A stretch of 12,563 nt of DNA from assembly GCA_018711545.1 (NCBI GenBank), contig DVIC01000043.1, positions 1-12,563 of the forward strand, given 5' to 3'. This stretch comes from Fimenecus stercoravium. Its GTDB lineage: Bacteria; Bacillota; Clostridia; Oscillospirales; Acutalibacteraceae. Below the pieces are notes generated by a model, which saw only the letters and a list, made by a program, of their open reading frames with translations, was not told the origin of the DNA and ran no database searches. Of the stretch, positions 5,158 through 12,540 are shown one piece after another. Each line of letters opens with the position of its first letter. Within the stretch, counting starts at the first letter, position 1. The translations under genes were made by a program, and so were the position numbers.

Positions 5158-6589
5158 ATTGAATGGTCTCCAAGACCAGCAGGACAATGGCGATGATCAT
5201 GGGCGCGCTGCACAAAAAGGCGCGGTTTTTTTCGCGCGTGTCGAGCTGTGTCTTCGTTTTTGTGAGCGGCACGCGGGCGTAGCGCTTTGCGTATACGATC
5301 GCGCACACAAGTCCCACGGCGAACACCAGCGCCATAAGCCCCAGCGTGATGAGCGCCGCCGTCTCTTCAGACAGCAGGTCATACGCCGCCTCTGAGCAGA
5401 CCGCGATCAGGTTGTTGCAGAAGTGGATGAGCACACCCGTCCACATGGAGCCCGTGGCGATGACGGCGTAGCCGATGGCAAGCCCTGCGATGAACGCAAA
5501 GGGAATCTGCACCATGTTGCCGTGCATAAGCGCAAACACGAAAGCCGACATCAGCAGCGCGAACCGGTCGCCGTAGCGCCGCAGCGGCTGCATGACCACC
5601 CCGCGCACGGCAAATTCCTCGATGAGCGCGGGCAGAACGGCGGTCTGGACAACGCGCAGGAAAAAGGTCGCGCCGCCCGTGATCGTGAATTCATCGGTCG
5701 GGGAGACAAACCGGATGCCGAAGATTGATTCGACAAACGCGGAAAAGAAATTTGTGGCATAGTTGCCCACCATGCAGCACATCAGCGCCGCGAAAATCAA
5801 AAGCGCGGTCATGCCGCCGTTTACGGGCGTGCCGAGGTTCAGCTCGCCGATCGCCTGTCTTTTGCGCAGGAAGCGGTAGATGCAGTAAAACGGGACGCCG
5901 ATCACCACGGTCGAATACAGGGCGTTGAAGCAAACATAAAACACGGAATTGCCGTTATATACATCAAAAAAGCCCGGGATGAGCGCCAGGGCAAAGCTGA
6001 TCAGGAACGGCAGCGCCGTGAACGCGATGACGGCAAGCCCCGTGGCGTTGCTGATACGGCGGATCTGCGTCTGGTCGCGCAGCTTTTCCGGCGACATATA
6101 GACCTTGGTATCCGGCGCGGGCGGCCGATAGCCGTAAGGCGGCTGCCCCTGCCCGTAAGGCGGGCGGGGGTTTTGCGGGTTCTGCGCCCCATAGGGCGGG
6201 CGCTGCCCGTACGGGTTCTGTGTGCCGTAGGGCGGGCGGTTCGCATAGCCCGTGTTTTGGGCATACGGATTCTGCGCACTGTACGGCGGACGGTTCGCAT
6301 AGCCCGTGTTTTGGGCATACGGATTCTGCGCGCTGTTCGGCGCACGGTTCACATACGGATTTTGCGCAAAATTCGGCTGCTGCGCGGTATACGGTGCGCG
6401 CGCAGTTTGGGACGGCGCCGCCTGTTCGGGCGTCTGTGCCGTCTGCGGGTTTTGCACATTTTGCGGGTTTTGCACATTTTGTACAGGCTGCGTGCCCGGC
6501 GCGGGCGGAGCTGCCCCTTGCCCGTTGTGTGCTGCCTGCGTATTTTGCGCGTTGTTTTGCATATTCTCCATACGCACACTCACTTCCAT
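5144..6589 (-). CDS. CPBP-family intramembrane metalloprotease with Q/N/P-rich N-terminus
   Basis: A 481-residue protein. Residues 1-160 are low-complexity and rich in Gln, Asn, Pro and Tyr, with PPYG/QNPY units and an 18-residue tandem repeat (86-103 and 104-121). Membrane segments follow from about 183. The CPBP (CAAX protease/Abi) signature is complete: EEFAVR at 324-329, F352-xxx-H356 and H389-xxx-N393, which line the active site in this family. A last hydrophobic segment is near 460-478. Substrates are unknown; members process prenylated proteins, bacteriocin-related peptides or membrane regulators. The N-terminus lacks a signal peptide and is probably cytoplasmic and disordered. The start could instead be ATG 6571, as both sites are weak. 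It lies 95 bases after gyrA and overlaps tadA. Confidence 0.88.
   Translation of the reverse strand: MEVSVRMENMQNNAQNTQAAHNGQGAAPPAPGTQPVQNVQNPQNVQNPQTAQTPEQAAPSQTARAPYTAQQPNFAQNPYVNRAPNSAQNPYAQNTGYANRPPYSAQNPYAQNTGYANRPPYGTQNPYGQRPPYGAQNPQNPRPPYGQGQPPYGYRPPAPDTKVYMSPEKLRDQTQIRRISNATGLAVIAFTALPFLISFALALIPGFFDVYNGNSVFYVCFNALYSTVVIGVPFYCIYRFLRKRQAIGELNLGTPVNGGMTALLIFAALMCCMVGNYATNFFSAFVESIFGIRFVSPTDEFTITGGATFFLRVVQTAVLPALIEEFAVRGVVMQPLRRYGDRFALLMSAFVFALMHGNMVQIPFAFIAGLAIGYAVIATGSMWTGVLIHFCNNLIAVCSEAAYDLLSEETAALITLGLMALVFAVGLVCAIVYAKRYARVPLTKTKTQLDTREKNRAFLCSAPMIIAIVLLVLETIQYVEF
6243..6350 (-). repeat. 54-bp in-frame tandem duplication in the protease gene
   Basis: Two adjacent 54-bp units (6243-6296 and 6297-6350) encode SAQNPYAQNTGYANRPPY twice with identical protein sequence in the well-matched part. 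The length is a multiple of three, so it expands the disordered tail without breaking the frame. Confidence 0.8.
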
Positions 6590-6638
6590 CCGAAATCGCC
6601 CCGCAGGGCTTCGCCGGCTGCGCCGACGCTTCTACTCA

Positions 6639-6647
6639 GATATACCA
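6639..6647 (-). promoter_or_regulatory. Possible extended -10 promoter for the protease-tadA pair
   Basis: On the minus strand TGG-TATATC forms an extended -10-like element (TGn then TATATC) about 50 bases before the start codon. The -35 at 17 bases (ACAATT) is poor. The genes may equally be read from gyrA. Confidence 0.3.
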
Positions 6648-6684
6648 CGCGTTTGCGACGGAATTGTTACGAGATTTAAAACTT

Positions 6685-9246
6685 TTATGCGTCCTGCCCG
6701 TCTTCGGCTTCGGTTTCCGTATTTTCGGCGGGATTTTCCGCATTTTCGTCCGGCTGAGCCGCCTCATCCTCTTTTTCGGATGCGTGCTCGGTGACGGACA
6801 GCGTCACGATCTTTTCGCCCTCTGAGACGCGCATCACGCGCACGCCCTTGGAGGGACGGGCAAACTCGCTGATATCGGAAACGGGGATACGGATGAGGAT
6901 GCCGTCGGAGGAGATCAGGATGACGTCCTCATCGGGCGCGACCATTGTGATGGCTGCCACATCCCCGAAGCGCGCGGTGTGGTAGTTGATGAGCCCCTTG
7001 CCGCCGCGCGACTGGATGCGGTAGTTGGAAACGTCGCTTCGCCTGCCGAAGCCGGTCTCGGTAACGGTCAGCACCTTCTTTTCGGGGTCGAGCACGCACA
7101 TGCCCGCAACGCAGTCCTCCGCCCCCAAGGTGATGGCTTTCACGCCGCGCGCCGTTCTGCCGATGCAGCGCGCATCCGCCTCATGGAAGGCGATGCTCAT
7201 ACCCTTTTTCGTCGCGATCATCAGTTTTTGGTTGCCGTCGGTCAGCTTCACCCAGCAAAGCTCGTCGCCCTCGTCTAAGTTGATGGCGGCAATGCCGTTT
7301 TTGCGGATATTTTTATATGCGTCAAGCTCGGTGCGCTTGATGATGCCGTGTTTTGTGACCATGCAAAGGTAGCTTGTTTCTTCTGCGCCGAAGTCGGGCA
7401 CACGCAGCATGGCGGTAACATGCTCGTCCGGTGAGAGCGGCAGGATATTGACGATGTTCATCCCGCGGCTTTGGCGGCTGCCCTCGGGGATCTCGTAGCC
7501 CTTTAAGCGGTAGACGCGCCCTAAGGACGTAAAGAACATGATATAATCGTGCGACGAGCAGGTGAACATCGTCTCGGCGATGTCCTCCTCGCGGCGGGTC
7601 ATGCCCTTGATGCCCTTGCCGCCGCGGTGCTGCGTCTGATAGGTGTCTACGCTCTGACGCTTGATGTAGCCCATGTTTGTAAGCGTGTAAACGCAGGTCT
7701 CCTCGGGGATGAGATCCTCGATATCCACCTCGCCCGAAACACCGACGATCTCGGTGCGGCGCTCGTCGGCGAACTTGTCGCGGATGGCGCAAAGCTCGGT
7801 CTTGACGATCTCATGCACGCGCGCGTCTGAAGATAGGATGTCCTCATATTCCGCAATCTTGCGCAGCAGCTCGTCGCGTTCGTCCAAAATTTTGCGGATC
7901 TCAAGCCCGGCGAGCTGGCCGAGACGGTAGGCGACGATGGCGGCAGCCTGCACGTCGTCGAAATCGAATTTTTCCATGATCGCGGCTTTCGCTTCGGGGA
8001 TGCCGCCCTTGCACGCGCGGATGGTGGCGATAATCTCATCCACGATATCCACGGCGCGCGCAAGACCTTCCAAAATGTGCTCGCGGTCCTTCGCCTTTTT
8101 CAGGTCGTACTGCGTGCGGCGGGTGATGACCTCGCACTGGAAGGCGATATACTGCGCCAAGATCTGCTTTAAGGTCAGCGTTTTCGGCTCGCCGTTCACG
8201 AGCGCGAGCTGGATGATGCCGTAGGAGATCTGCAGCTGTGTGTATTGGTACAGATAGTTGAGCACCACCTGGGGGTTCGCGTCGCGTTTCAGATCAATGA
8301 CCATGCGCATGCCCTCGCGGCTGGAATAGTCGTTGATGTCGGCGATGCCCTCGACGCGCTTTTCCTTCACAAGGTCGGCGATGGATTCGATCAGCCGCGC
8401 CTTGTTGACCTGATAGGGAAGCTCCGTAACGACGATGGAAAAACGCCCGGTTTTTTCGTTCTCCACGATCTCGGCTCTGGCGCGGACGGTGATCTTGCCG
8501 CGCCCCGTGCCGTAAGCCGCGCGGATGCCCGCGCGACCCATGATGATGCCCGCCGTCGGGAAGTCGGGGCCCTTGATGCACTCCATGAGCTGTTCCAAAG
8601 AGGCGTCGGGGTTGTCAATGAGCAGGCAGACGCCGTCGATGACTTCGCCGAGGTTGTGCGGCGGGATATTCGTCGCCATGCCGACGGCGATGCCCGTTGA
8701 GCCGTTCACAAGCAGGTTCGGGAAACGGCTGGGCAGCACGACCGGCTCTTTTAAGCGGTCGTCGTAGTTGGGCATGAAATCGACGGTGTCCTTGTCGATA
8801 TTCGTGAGCATTTCCATGGAGATCTTGCTCATGCGCGACTCGGTATAACGATATGCGGCGGGCGGGTCGCCGTCCACCGAACCGAAGTTGCCGTGGCCGT
8901 CTACGAGCATATACCGCATGGAAAAGCTCTGCGCCAGACGCACCATGGCGTCGTATACGGACGCATCGCCGTGCGGGTGGTACCGTCCCAGCACCGAACC
9001 GACGGTATCCGCACATTTGCGGTACGCCTTTTCGGGGTAGAGGTTGTTTTCATACATCGTATAGAGGATGCGCCGGTGCACGGGCTTTAAGCCATCGCGC
9101 ACATCGGGCAGCGCGCGGGAGACGATGACCGCCATGGAGTAATCCAAAAAGGATTTTTTCATTTCCTTGTTGATCTCCACGTTGATGATCTTTTGCTGCT
9201 CGAACGGGATGTATTCCTCATGCGGCGCGTTTTGTTGTTTTTTCAT
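6685..9246 (-). CDS. gyrA: DNA gyrase subunit A
   Basis: An 853-residue subunit that breaks and rejoins DNA during negative supercoiling, working as A2B2 with GyrB. The winged-helix region has SRALPDVRDGLKPVHRR (43-59) and the quinolone region GRYHPHGDASVYD (87-99). The catalytic tyrosine is Y134 in AAYRYTESR. The C-terminal pinwheel holds the GyrA box QHRGGKG (539-545; consensus QRRGGKG), which favours gyrase over topoisomerase IV; a related QSRGGKG is at 745-751. The last 30 or so residues form an acidic tail. The residue aligning with E. coli Ser83 is Ala95; the nearby acidic residue (Asp99) is kept. The start is supported by GAGGG (9253-9257), 6 bases upstream. It is separated from gyrB by a RAYT gene and a repeat element. 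Confidence 0.97.
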   Translation of the reverse strand: MKKQQNAPHEEYIPFEQQKIINVEINKEMKKSFLDYSMAVIVSRALPDVRDGLKPVHRRILYTMYENNLYPEKAYRKCADTVGSVLGRYHPHGDASVYDAMVRLAQSFSMRYMLVDGHGNFGSVDGDPPAAYRYTESRMSKISMEMLTNIDKDTVDFMPNYDDRLKEPVVLPSRFPNLLVNGSTGIAVGMATNIPPHNLGEVIDGVCLLIDNPDASLEQLMECIKGPDFPTAGIIMGRAGIRAAYGTGRGKITVRARAEIVENEKTGRFSIVVTELPYQVNKARLIESIADLVKEKRVEGIADINDYSSREGMRMVIDLKRDANPQVVLNYLYQYTQLQISYGIIQLALVNGEPKTLTLKQILAQYIAFQCEVITRRTQYDLKKAKDREHILEGLARAVDIVDEIIATIRACKGGIPEAKAAIMEKFDFDDVQAAAIVAYRLGQLAGLEIRKILDERDELLRKIAEYEDILSSDARVHEIVKTELCAIRDKFADERRTEIVGVSGEVDIEDLIPEETCVYTLTNMGYIKRQSVDTYQTQHRGGKGIKGMTRREEDIAETMFTCSSHDYIMFFTSLGRVYRLKGYEIPEGSRQSRGMNIVNILPLSPDEHVTAMLRVPDFGAEETSYLCMVTKHGIIKRTELDAYKNIRKNGIAAINLDEGDELCWVKLTDGNQKLMIATKKGMSIAFHEADARCIGRTARGVKAITLGAEDCVAGMCVLDPEKKVLTVTETGFGRRSDVSNYRIQSRGGKGLINYHTARFGDVAAITMVAPDEDVILISSDGILIRIPVSDISEFARPSKGVRVMRVSEGEKIVTLSVTEHASEKEDEAAQPDENAENPAENTETEAEDGQDA

Positions 9247-9262
9247 GGTGTTCCCTCGTTTT

Positions 9263-9304
9263 AGATGTTAGATTATAGATGTTAGATGTTAGATGTTAGA
9301 CGTG
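9263..9304 (+). repeat. Heptamer array upstream of gyrA with embedded TATAAT
   Basis: AGATGTT, AGATTAT, AGATGTT three times, AGACGTG: the cleanest array in the window. It begins 5 bases beyond the gyrA Shine-Dalgarno. On the gyrA strand the deviant second unit creates a perfect TATAAT (9272-9277), 26 bases before the start codon. The hexamer at 17-base spacing (TCTAAC) is a poor -35. A decayed outer arm follows to about 9350. Confidence 0.8.
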
Positions 9305-9361
9305 CGATGGGGCGGTTATTTGTAAAGCCGCGGCTGCGCTGGAAACTTAATGTTTTCTGTT

Positions 9362-9506
9362 GTAGGGGCGGGTCTCTGCGCCCGCCCGCAAGAAAGCTGG
9401 TTTTTGCAATCGGTCACGGCGAATATCAGAATCGCAACTTTCATAACAGACACAAATTGTTTTCTTCCCGAACTTTGCTCGGGCGGGCACAGAGACCCGC
9501 CCCTAC
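9362..9506 (+). repeat. REPIN-like 145-bp element, copy C
   Basis: The 27-bp ends, 9362-9388 and 9480-9506, are inverted with a single mismatch in the loop. Stems and terminal GTAG are intact, and the core is the same as in copies A, B and D. It has a decayed left outer arm (around 9321-9352) but no recognisable right arm: the sequence changes at 9507, 82 bp before the RAYT gene end. It separates RAYT from gyrA. Confidence 0.88.
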
Positions 9507-9588
9507 AACGGTTGCGTTACTTTTTCGCGTCGCCACTGCTGTGTGGAATCGTCCCGCACGGATTCTGTCCGCAGAATACCGCCCGCGG

Positions 9589-10149
9589 CTACCATGGGTT
9601 TTCTTCCCTTTTTCCGTATTCTTTGAATGCGTTATAGGTGATGTAATTCCAAGCGTTCTCAAACTCCGCCTGATTGCGGATGATTCGGTCGTAAAAGCTC
9701 CGTTGCCAAAGCGCTGAGTCGGTTTTGCCGCCGATATCCCGATATCGTTTGGTCGTGTAGGATTTCAAGTTCCCGATCACCTGCTGCAGCGTAGGATTTT
9801 TACCTGCCCCCGCAGGCGCATTCGTATCGGAATGTAACACGATCAGCAAATGGATATGGTTTGGCATAATGACCGCGTTTTGTACGGAGACCGACGCGTT
9901 CTGCCTGCTCATAAACCGGATGCTTTTTTCAACTTCCAGACCGAGCGGCGTAAGCTGTACAGCGTCCTGCGGGCGATCCCGCAAAGCGGCGGTCCGTATT
10001 TCCTGCTTCGATCTGTATGCGCCGAGCAAAGGACGTTTGTCATTTATACAAACCGTAACAAAATAACACCCGTTTTGGCTGTAATCGTACCCGTTTAACC
10101 GTGTGGCTTTTCGTTCGGGCAGGGTTGATTTTTGGCTTTCGACATGCAT
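9589..10149 (-). CDS. REP-associated tyrosine transposase (RAYT, Y1/HUH family)
   Basis: A 186-residue single-strand DNA transposase. It has the early NGYDYSQNGCYFVTVC segment, the HUH metal-binding motif H98-I-H100 in VIMPNHIHLL, and a C-terminal WQRSFYDRIIRN with the presumed catalytic tyrosine at 153, followed by YITYNAFK. This architecture (PF01797-like, with a tail after the tyrosine helix) is that of TnpA_REP proteins, which cleave REP hairpins at GTAG rather than moving a classical insertion sequence. ATG 10149 is chosen over an in-frame TTG at 10155; neither has a good ribosome binding site. It starts 20 bases after gyrB, so it is probably read from the gyrB transcript. Base composition is more AT-rich than gyrA and gyrB, fitting acquisition. 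The ORF looks intact. Confidence 0.9.
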   Translation of the reverse strand: MHVESQKSTLPERKATRLNGYDYSQNGCYFVTVCINDKRPLLGAYRSKQEIRTAALRDRPQDAVQLTPLGLEVEKSIRFMSRQNASVSVQNAVIMPNHIHLLIVLHSDTNAPAGAGKNPTLQQVIGNLKSYTTKRYRDIGGKTDSALWQRSFYDRIIRNQAEFENAWNYITYNAFKEYGKREENPW

Positions 10150-10169
10150 AGTCAAAATTTATCTACCGC

Positions 10170-12137
10170 TTAAATATCCAGATTCTGCACATACTTGGCG
10201 TTCTTTTCGATGAACAGGCGGCGGGGCTCGACCTTGTCGCCCATCAGGATGGAGAAGGTCTCGTCGGCCTCCATGGCGTCCTCCATATTCACGCGCAGCA
10301 TGGTGCGGTAATTCGGGTCCATGGTTGTCTCCCAAAGCTGCTGCGGGTCCATTTCACCAAGACCCTTATACCGCTGGATGTCGCAGCTGCCGCCCATTTC
10401 TTCGATCTCGCGGTCGCGTTCTTCGTCGGAAAAGGCATAGACATGCTTTTTGCCCTTGGAGATCTTATAAAGCGGGGGCTGCGCGATATACACATAGCCC
10501 TGTTCGATAAGCGGCCGCATGTAGCGGAAGAAAAAGGTCAGCAGCAGCGTGCGGATGTGTGCGCCGTCGACATCGGCATCCGCCATGATGACAACTTTGT
10601 GGTACCGCAGCTTCGTAATATCAAAATCATCGCCGATCCCCGTGCCCAGCGCCATGATGACGGGCGTTAATTTGTCGTTGCCGATAACTTTATCGACCCG
10701 CGCCTTTTCGACGTTGAGCATCTTGCCCCACAGCGGCAGGATCGCCTGGATGTTGCGGTCACGCCCCTCTTTGGCGGAGCCGCCGGCGGAGTCGCCCTCG
10801 ACGATGTAGATCTCAGTATTTTCGGGATTTTTATCGGTGCAGTCCGCCAATTTTCCGGGCAGGGCGTTGCTTTCGAGCGCCGACTTGCGCCGTGCGTTGT
10901 CGCGCGCCTTGCGCGCCGCCTCTCTCGCGCGGGAGGCGTCCAGCGCCTTGTTGAAGATTGCCTTGGCGACGGACGGGTTTTCCTCGAAATAGGTCATCAT
11001 TTTATCATAGAGCATTTTGGAAACAAGGCCTGTGATCTCGGTGTTGCCGAGCTTACCCTTGGTCTGCCCCTCGAACTGCGCTTCGGTGAGCTTCACGCTG
11101 ATGACCGCCGTGAGCCCCTCGCGCACATCTTCACCCGACAGCTTTTTGTCGCCGTCTTTTAACAGGTTGAACTTTTTGCCGTAGTCGTTGAACACACGTG
11201 TAAGCGCGGTCTTAAAGCCCTGCTCGTGTGTGCCGCCGTCCACGGTGCGCACATCGTTGGCAAAGCTTAAAATGATCTCGTTGTAGCCGTCGTTATAGGA
11301 GATCGCCACCTCGGCGCTCTTGTCGCCCTGCACGGTGGTGAAATGCATGATGTCCTCGTGCACGGGCGAAAGGCCGCGGCTTGTGTTGATATAATCGACA
11401 AAGCTGCGGATACCGCCCTCATAGCAGAACACCTCGGACTGCACGTCGTTTTCATCGCGCTTATCGGTCAGCGTGATGGAAAGCCCTGCGTTTAGGAACG
11501 CCTGTTCGCGCAGCCTGCGGGCGAGCACGTCGTATTCGTATTCGGTCGTTTCGGTGAAGATCTCGGGGTCGGCCTTGAACTTAATGAACGTGCCCGTGCC
11601 GTCGGTATCGCCGACCACTTCGAGATCGGTCACGACGTCGCCGCGCGTAAAACGCTGGCGGTACACATGCCCCTGGCGGCTGACCTCGATCTCGAACCAC
11701 TCGGAAAGCGCATTTACGACGGAGGAGCCCACGCCGTGCAGACCGCCTGAGACCTTATAGCCGCTGCCGCCGAACTTGCCGCCTGCGTGCAGAACGGTAA
11801 GCACGACGGTCACGGCGGGCAGACCCTCTTCTTCGTTGATGTCCACGGGGATGCCGCGGCCGTTGTCGCGCACGGTGATGACGTCGCCGGGCAAAATTTC
11901 AACTTCAATATGCGTGCAGTAGCCTGCGAGCGCCTCGTCCACGGAGTTGTCGACGATTTCGTAAACCAGATGGTGCAGCCCCCGCGGCCCTGTGGAGCCG
12001 ATATACATGCCGGGGCGTTTGCGCACCGCCTCAAGCCCCTTTAAAACCTGGATCTGGTCTGCGCCGTATTCCTCGCTGACAGCGGTGTCCATTTGCTCGT
12101 CGTCAAGGTCATTCAGACGCTTTTCTTCGTGTTCCAT
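10170..12137 (-). CDS. gyrB: DNA gyrase subunit B
   Basis: The 655-residue ATPase and TOPRIM subunit of gyrase. GHKL ATPase features are E60-IVDN64, DNGRGIP (91-97) and the lid GGLHGVG (131-137). TOPRIM shows EGDSAGG (447-453) and DADVDGAH (520-527), giving metal ligands E447, D520 and D522. The tail domain has IQRYKGLGEMDP (587-598). The motif usually read as PL(R/K)GK is PLWGK, with Trp470. Lys489 aligns with E. coli Glu466 (S. aureus Glu477). The length is typical of Gram-positive GyrB, without the proteobacterial insert. The start is firm, with AAGGAG (12147-12152) 9 bases upstream. No recF or other replication-origin gene precedes it inside the window. Confidence 0.97.
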   Translation of the reverse strand: MEHEEKRLNDLDDEQMDTAVSEEYGADQIQVLKGLEAVRKRPGMYIGSTGPRGLHHLVYEIVDNSVDEALAGYCTHIEVEILPGDVITVRDNGRGIPVDINEEEGLPAVTVVLTVLHAGGKFGGSGYKVSGGLHGVGSSVVNALSEWFEIEVSRQGHVYRQRFTRGDVVTDLEVVGDTDGTGTFIKFKADPEIFTETTEYEYDVLARRLREQAFLNAGLSITLTDKRDENDVQSEVFCYEGGIRSFVDYINTSRGLSPVHEDIMHFTTVQGDKSAEVAISYNDGYNEIILSFANDVRTVDGGTHEQGFKTALTRVFNDYGKKFNLLKDGDKKLSGEDVREGLTAVISVKLTEAQFEGQTKGKLGNTEITGLVSKMLYDKMMTYFEENPSVAKAIFNKALDASRAREAARKARDNARRKSALESNALPGKLADCTDKNPENTEIYIVEGDSAGGSAKEGRDRNIQAILPLWGKMLNVEKARVDKVIGNDKLTPVIMALGTGIGDDFDITKLRYHKVVIMADADVDGAHIRTLLLTFFFRYMRPLIEQGYVYIAQPPLYKISKGKKHVYAFSDEERDREIEEMGGSCDIQRYKGLGEMDPQQLWETTMDPNYRTMLRVNMEDAMEADETFSILMGDKVEPRRLFIEKNAKYVQNLDI

Positions 12138-12156
12138 GTATTTCTACTCCTTTTTT

Positions 12157-12232
12157 AGATACTGGATTGTAGATGCTGGATTCTAGATGTGCGGACCGGA
12201 ATTCAGAATACAGACGTTAGATGTCAGATGCG
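12157..12232 (+). repeat. Extended heptamer array upstream of gyrB
   Basis: About eleven units, from AGATACT, GGATTGT, AGATGCT, GGATTCT, AGATGTG to AGAATAC, AGACGTT, AGATGTC, AGATGCG, with one 6-bp slip near 12197. It looks like two five-unit arrays joined. It starts 4 bases beyond the gyrB Shine-Dalgarno. On the gyrB strand it contains TACAAT (12166-12171), a good -10 match 29 bases before the start. No convincing -35 is seen. Confidence 0.7.
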
Positions 12233-12273
12233 GTGGAGGTGGATTTGTTCGAAGCCAAAAGAATCGCGGACCC

Positions 12274-12298
12274 ATAGGGACAGCCCTTGCGGCTGGAC
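12274..12298 (+). repeat. Second-family hairpin (REP2), degraded
   Basis: ATAG replaces GTAG, then GGACAGCC, loop, GGCTGGAC: the stem is weakened by mismatches. It has the same family and position as 2364 and 3960, just left of a heptamer array. Confidence 0.6.
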
Positions 12299-12304
12299 GC
12301 TTTT

Positions 12305-12339
12305 AGATTTTAGATGTTAGATATTAGACATTAGATGCG
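12305..12339 (+). repeat. Heptamer array (5 units)
   Basis: AGATTTT, AGATGTT, AGATATT, AGACATT, AGATGCG. It is followed by a recognisable outer arm (12340-12378, with TTACGTATTGCTGCGGCT) and then copy D. Confidence 0.78.
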
Positions 12340-12395
12340 GTACAGCTAGGGTTACGTATTGCTGCGGCTACGTAGGAAAAATAGCCTTTGCAGTT

Positions 12396-12540
12396 GTAGG
12401 GGCGGGGCTTAAGCGCCCGCCCGAGCAGAGTGCGGAATGAAAACAGCTTGTGTCTGTTATGAAACCGTAATTCTGTTTTTCGCCGTAACCGATTGCAAAA
12501 CCCGACTTCCTTGCGGGCGGGCGCAGAGACCCGCCCCTAC
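12396..12540 (-). repeat. REPIN-like 145-bp element, copy D (reverse orientation)
   Basis: It is GTAG-ended, with the core in the opposite orientation to A, B and C: read on the minus strand it matches copy A closely. The right end (12514-12540) is identical to the copy A end. The left end keeps the GGGCGGG/CCCGCCC stem but has a different loop containing the palindrome GCTTAAGC. The window ends 23 bases later, so its right outer arm is not visible. No gene lies in 12138-12563. Confidence 0.87.

Noticed and set aside
5158..5187. Upstream TTG start for tadA
   Set aside because: No Shine-Dalgarno precedes it, while ATG at 5157 has GGAG at 10 bases and gives the usual TadA N-terminus.
9286..9717. 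Plus-strand open frame across copy C and the RAYT end
   Set aside because: It runs through a heptamer array, a repeat element and the antisense of RAYT, so it is not a plausible gene.
10670..10732. PLWGK in GyrB as a sign of a damaged gene
   Set aside because: The frame is intact from start to end and all ATPase and TOPRIM residues are present, so the change is a substitution, not decay.
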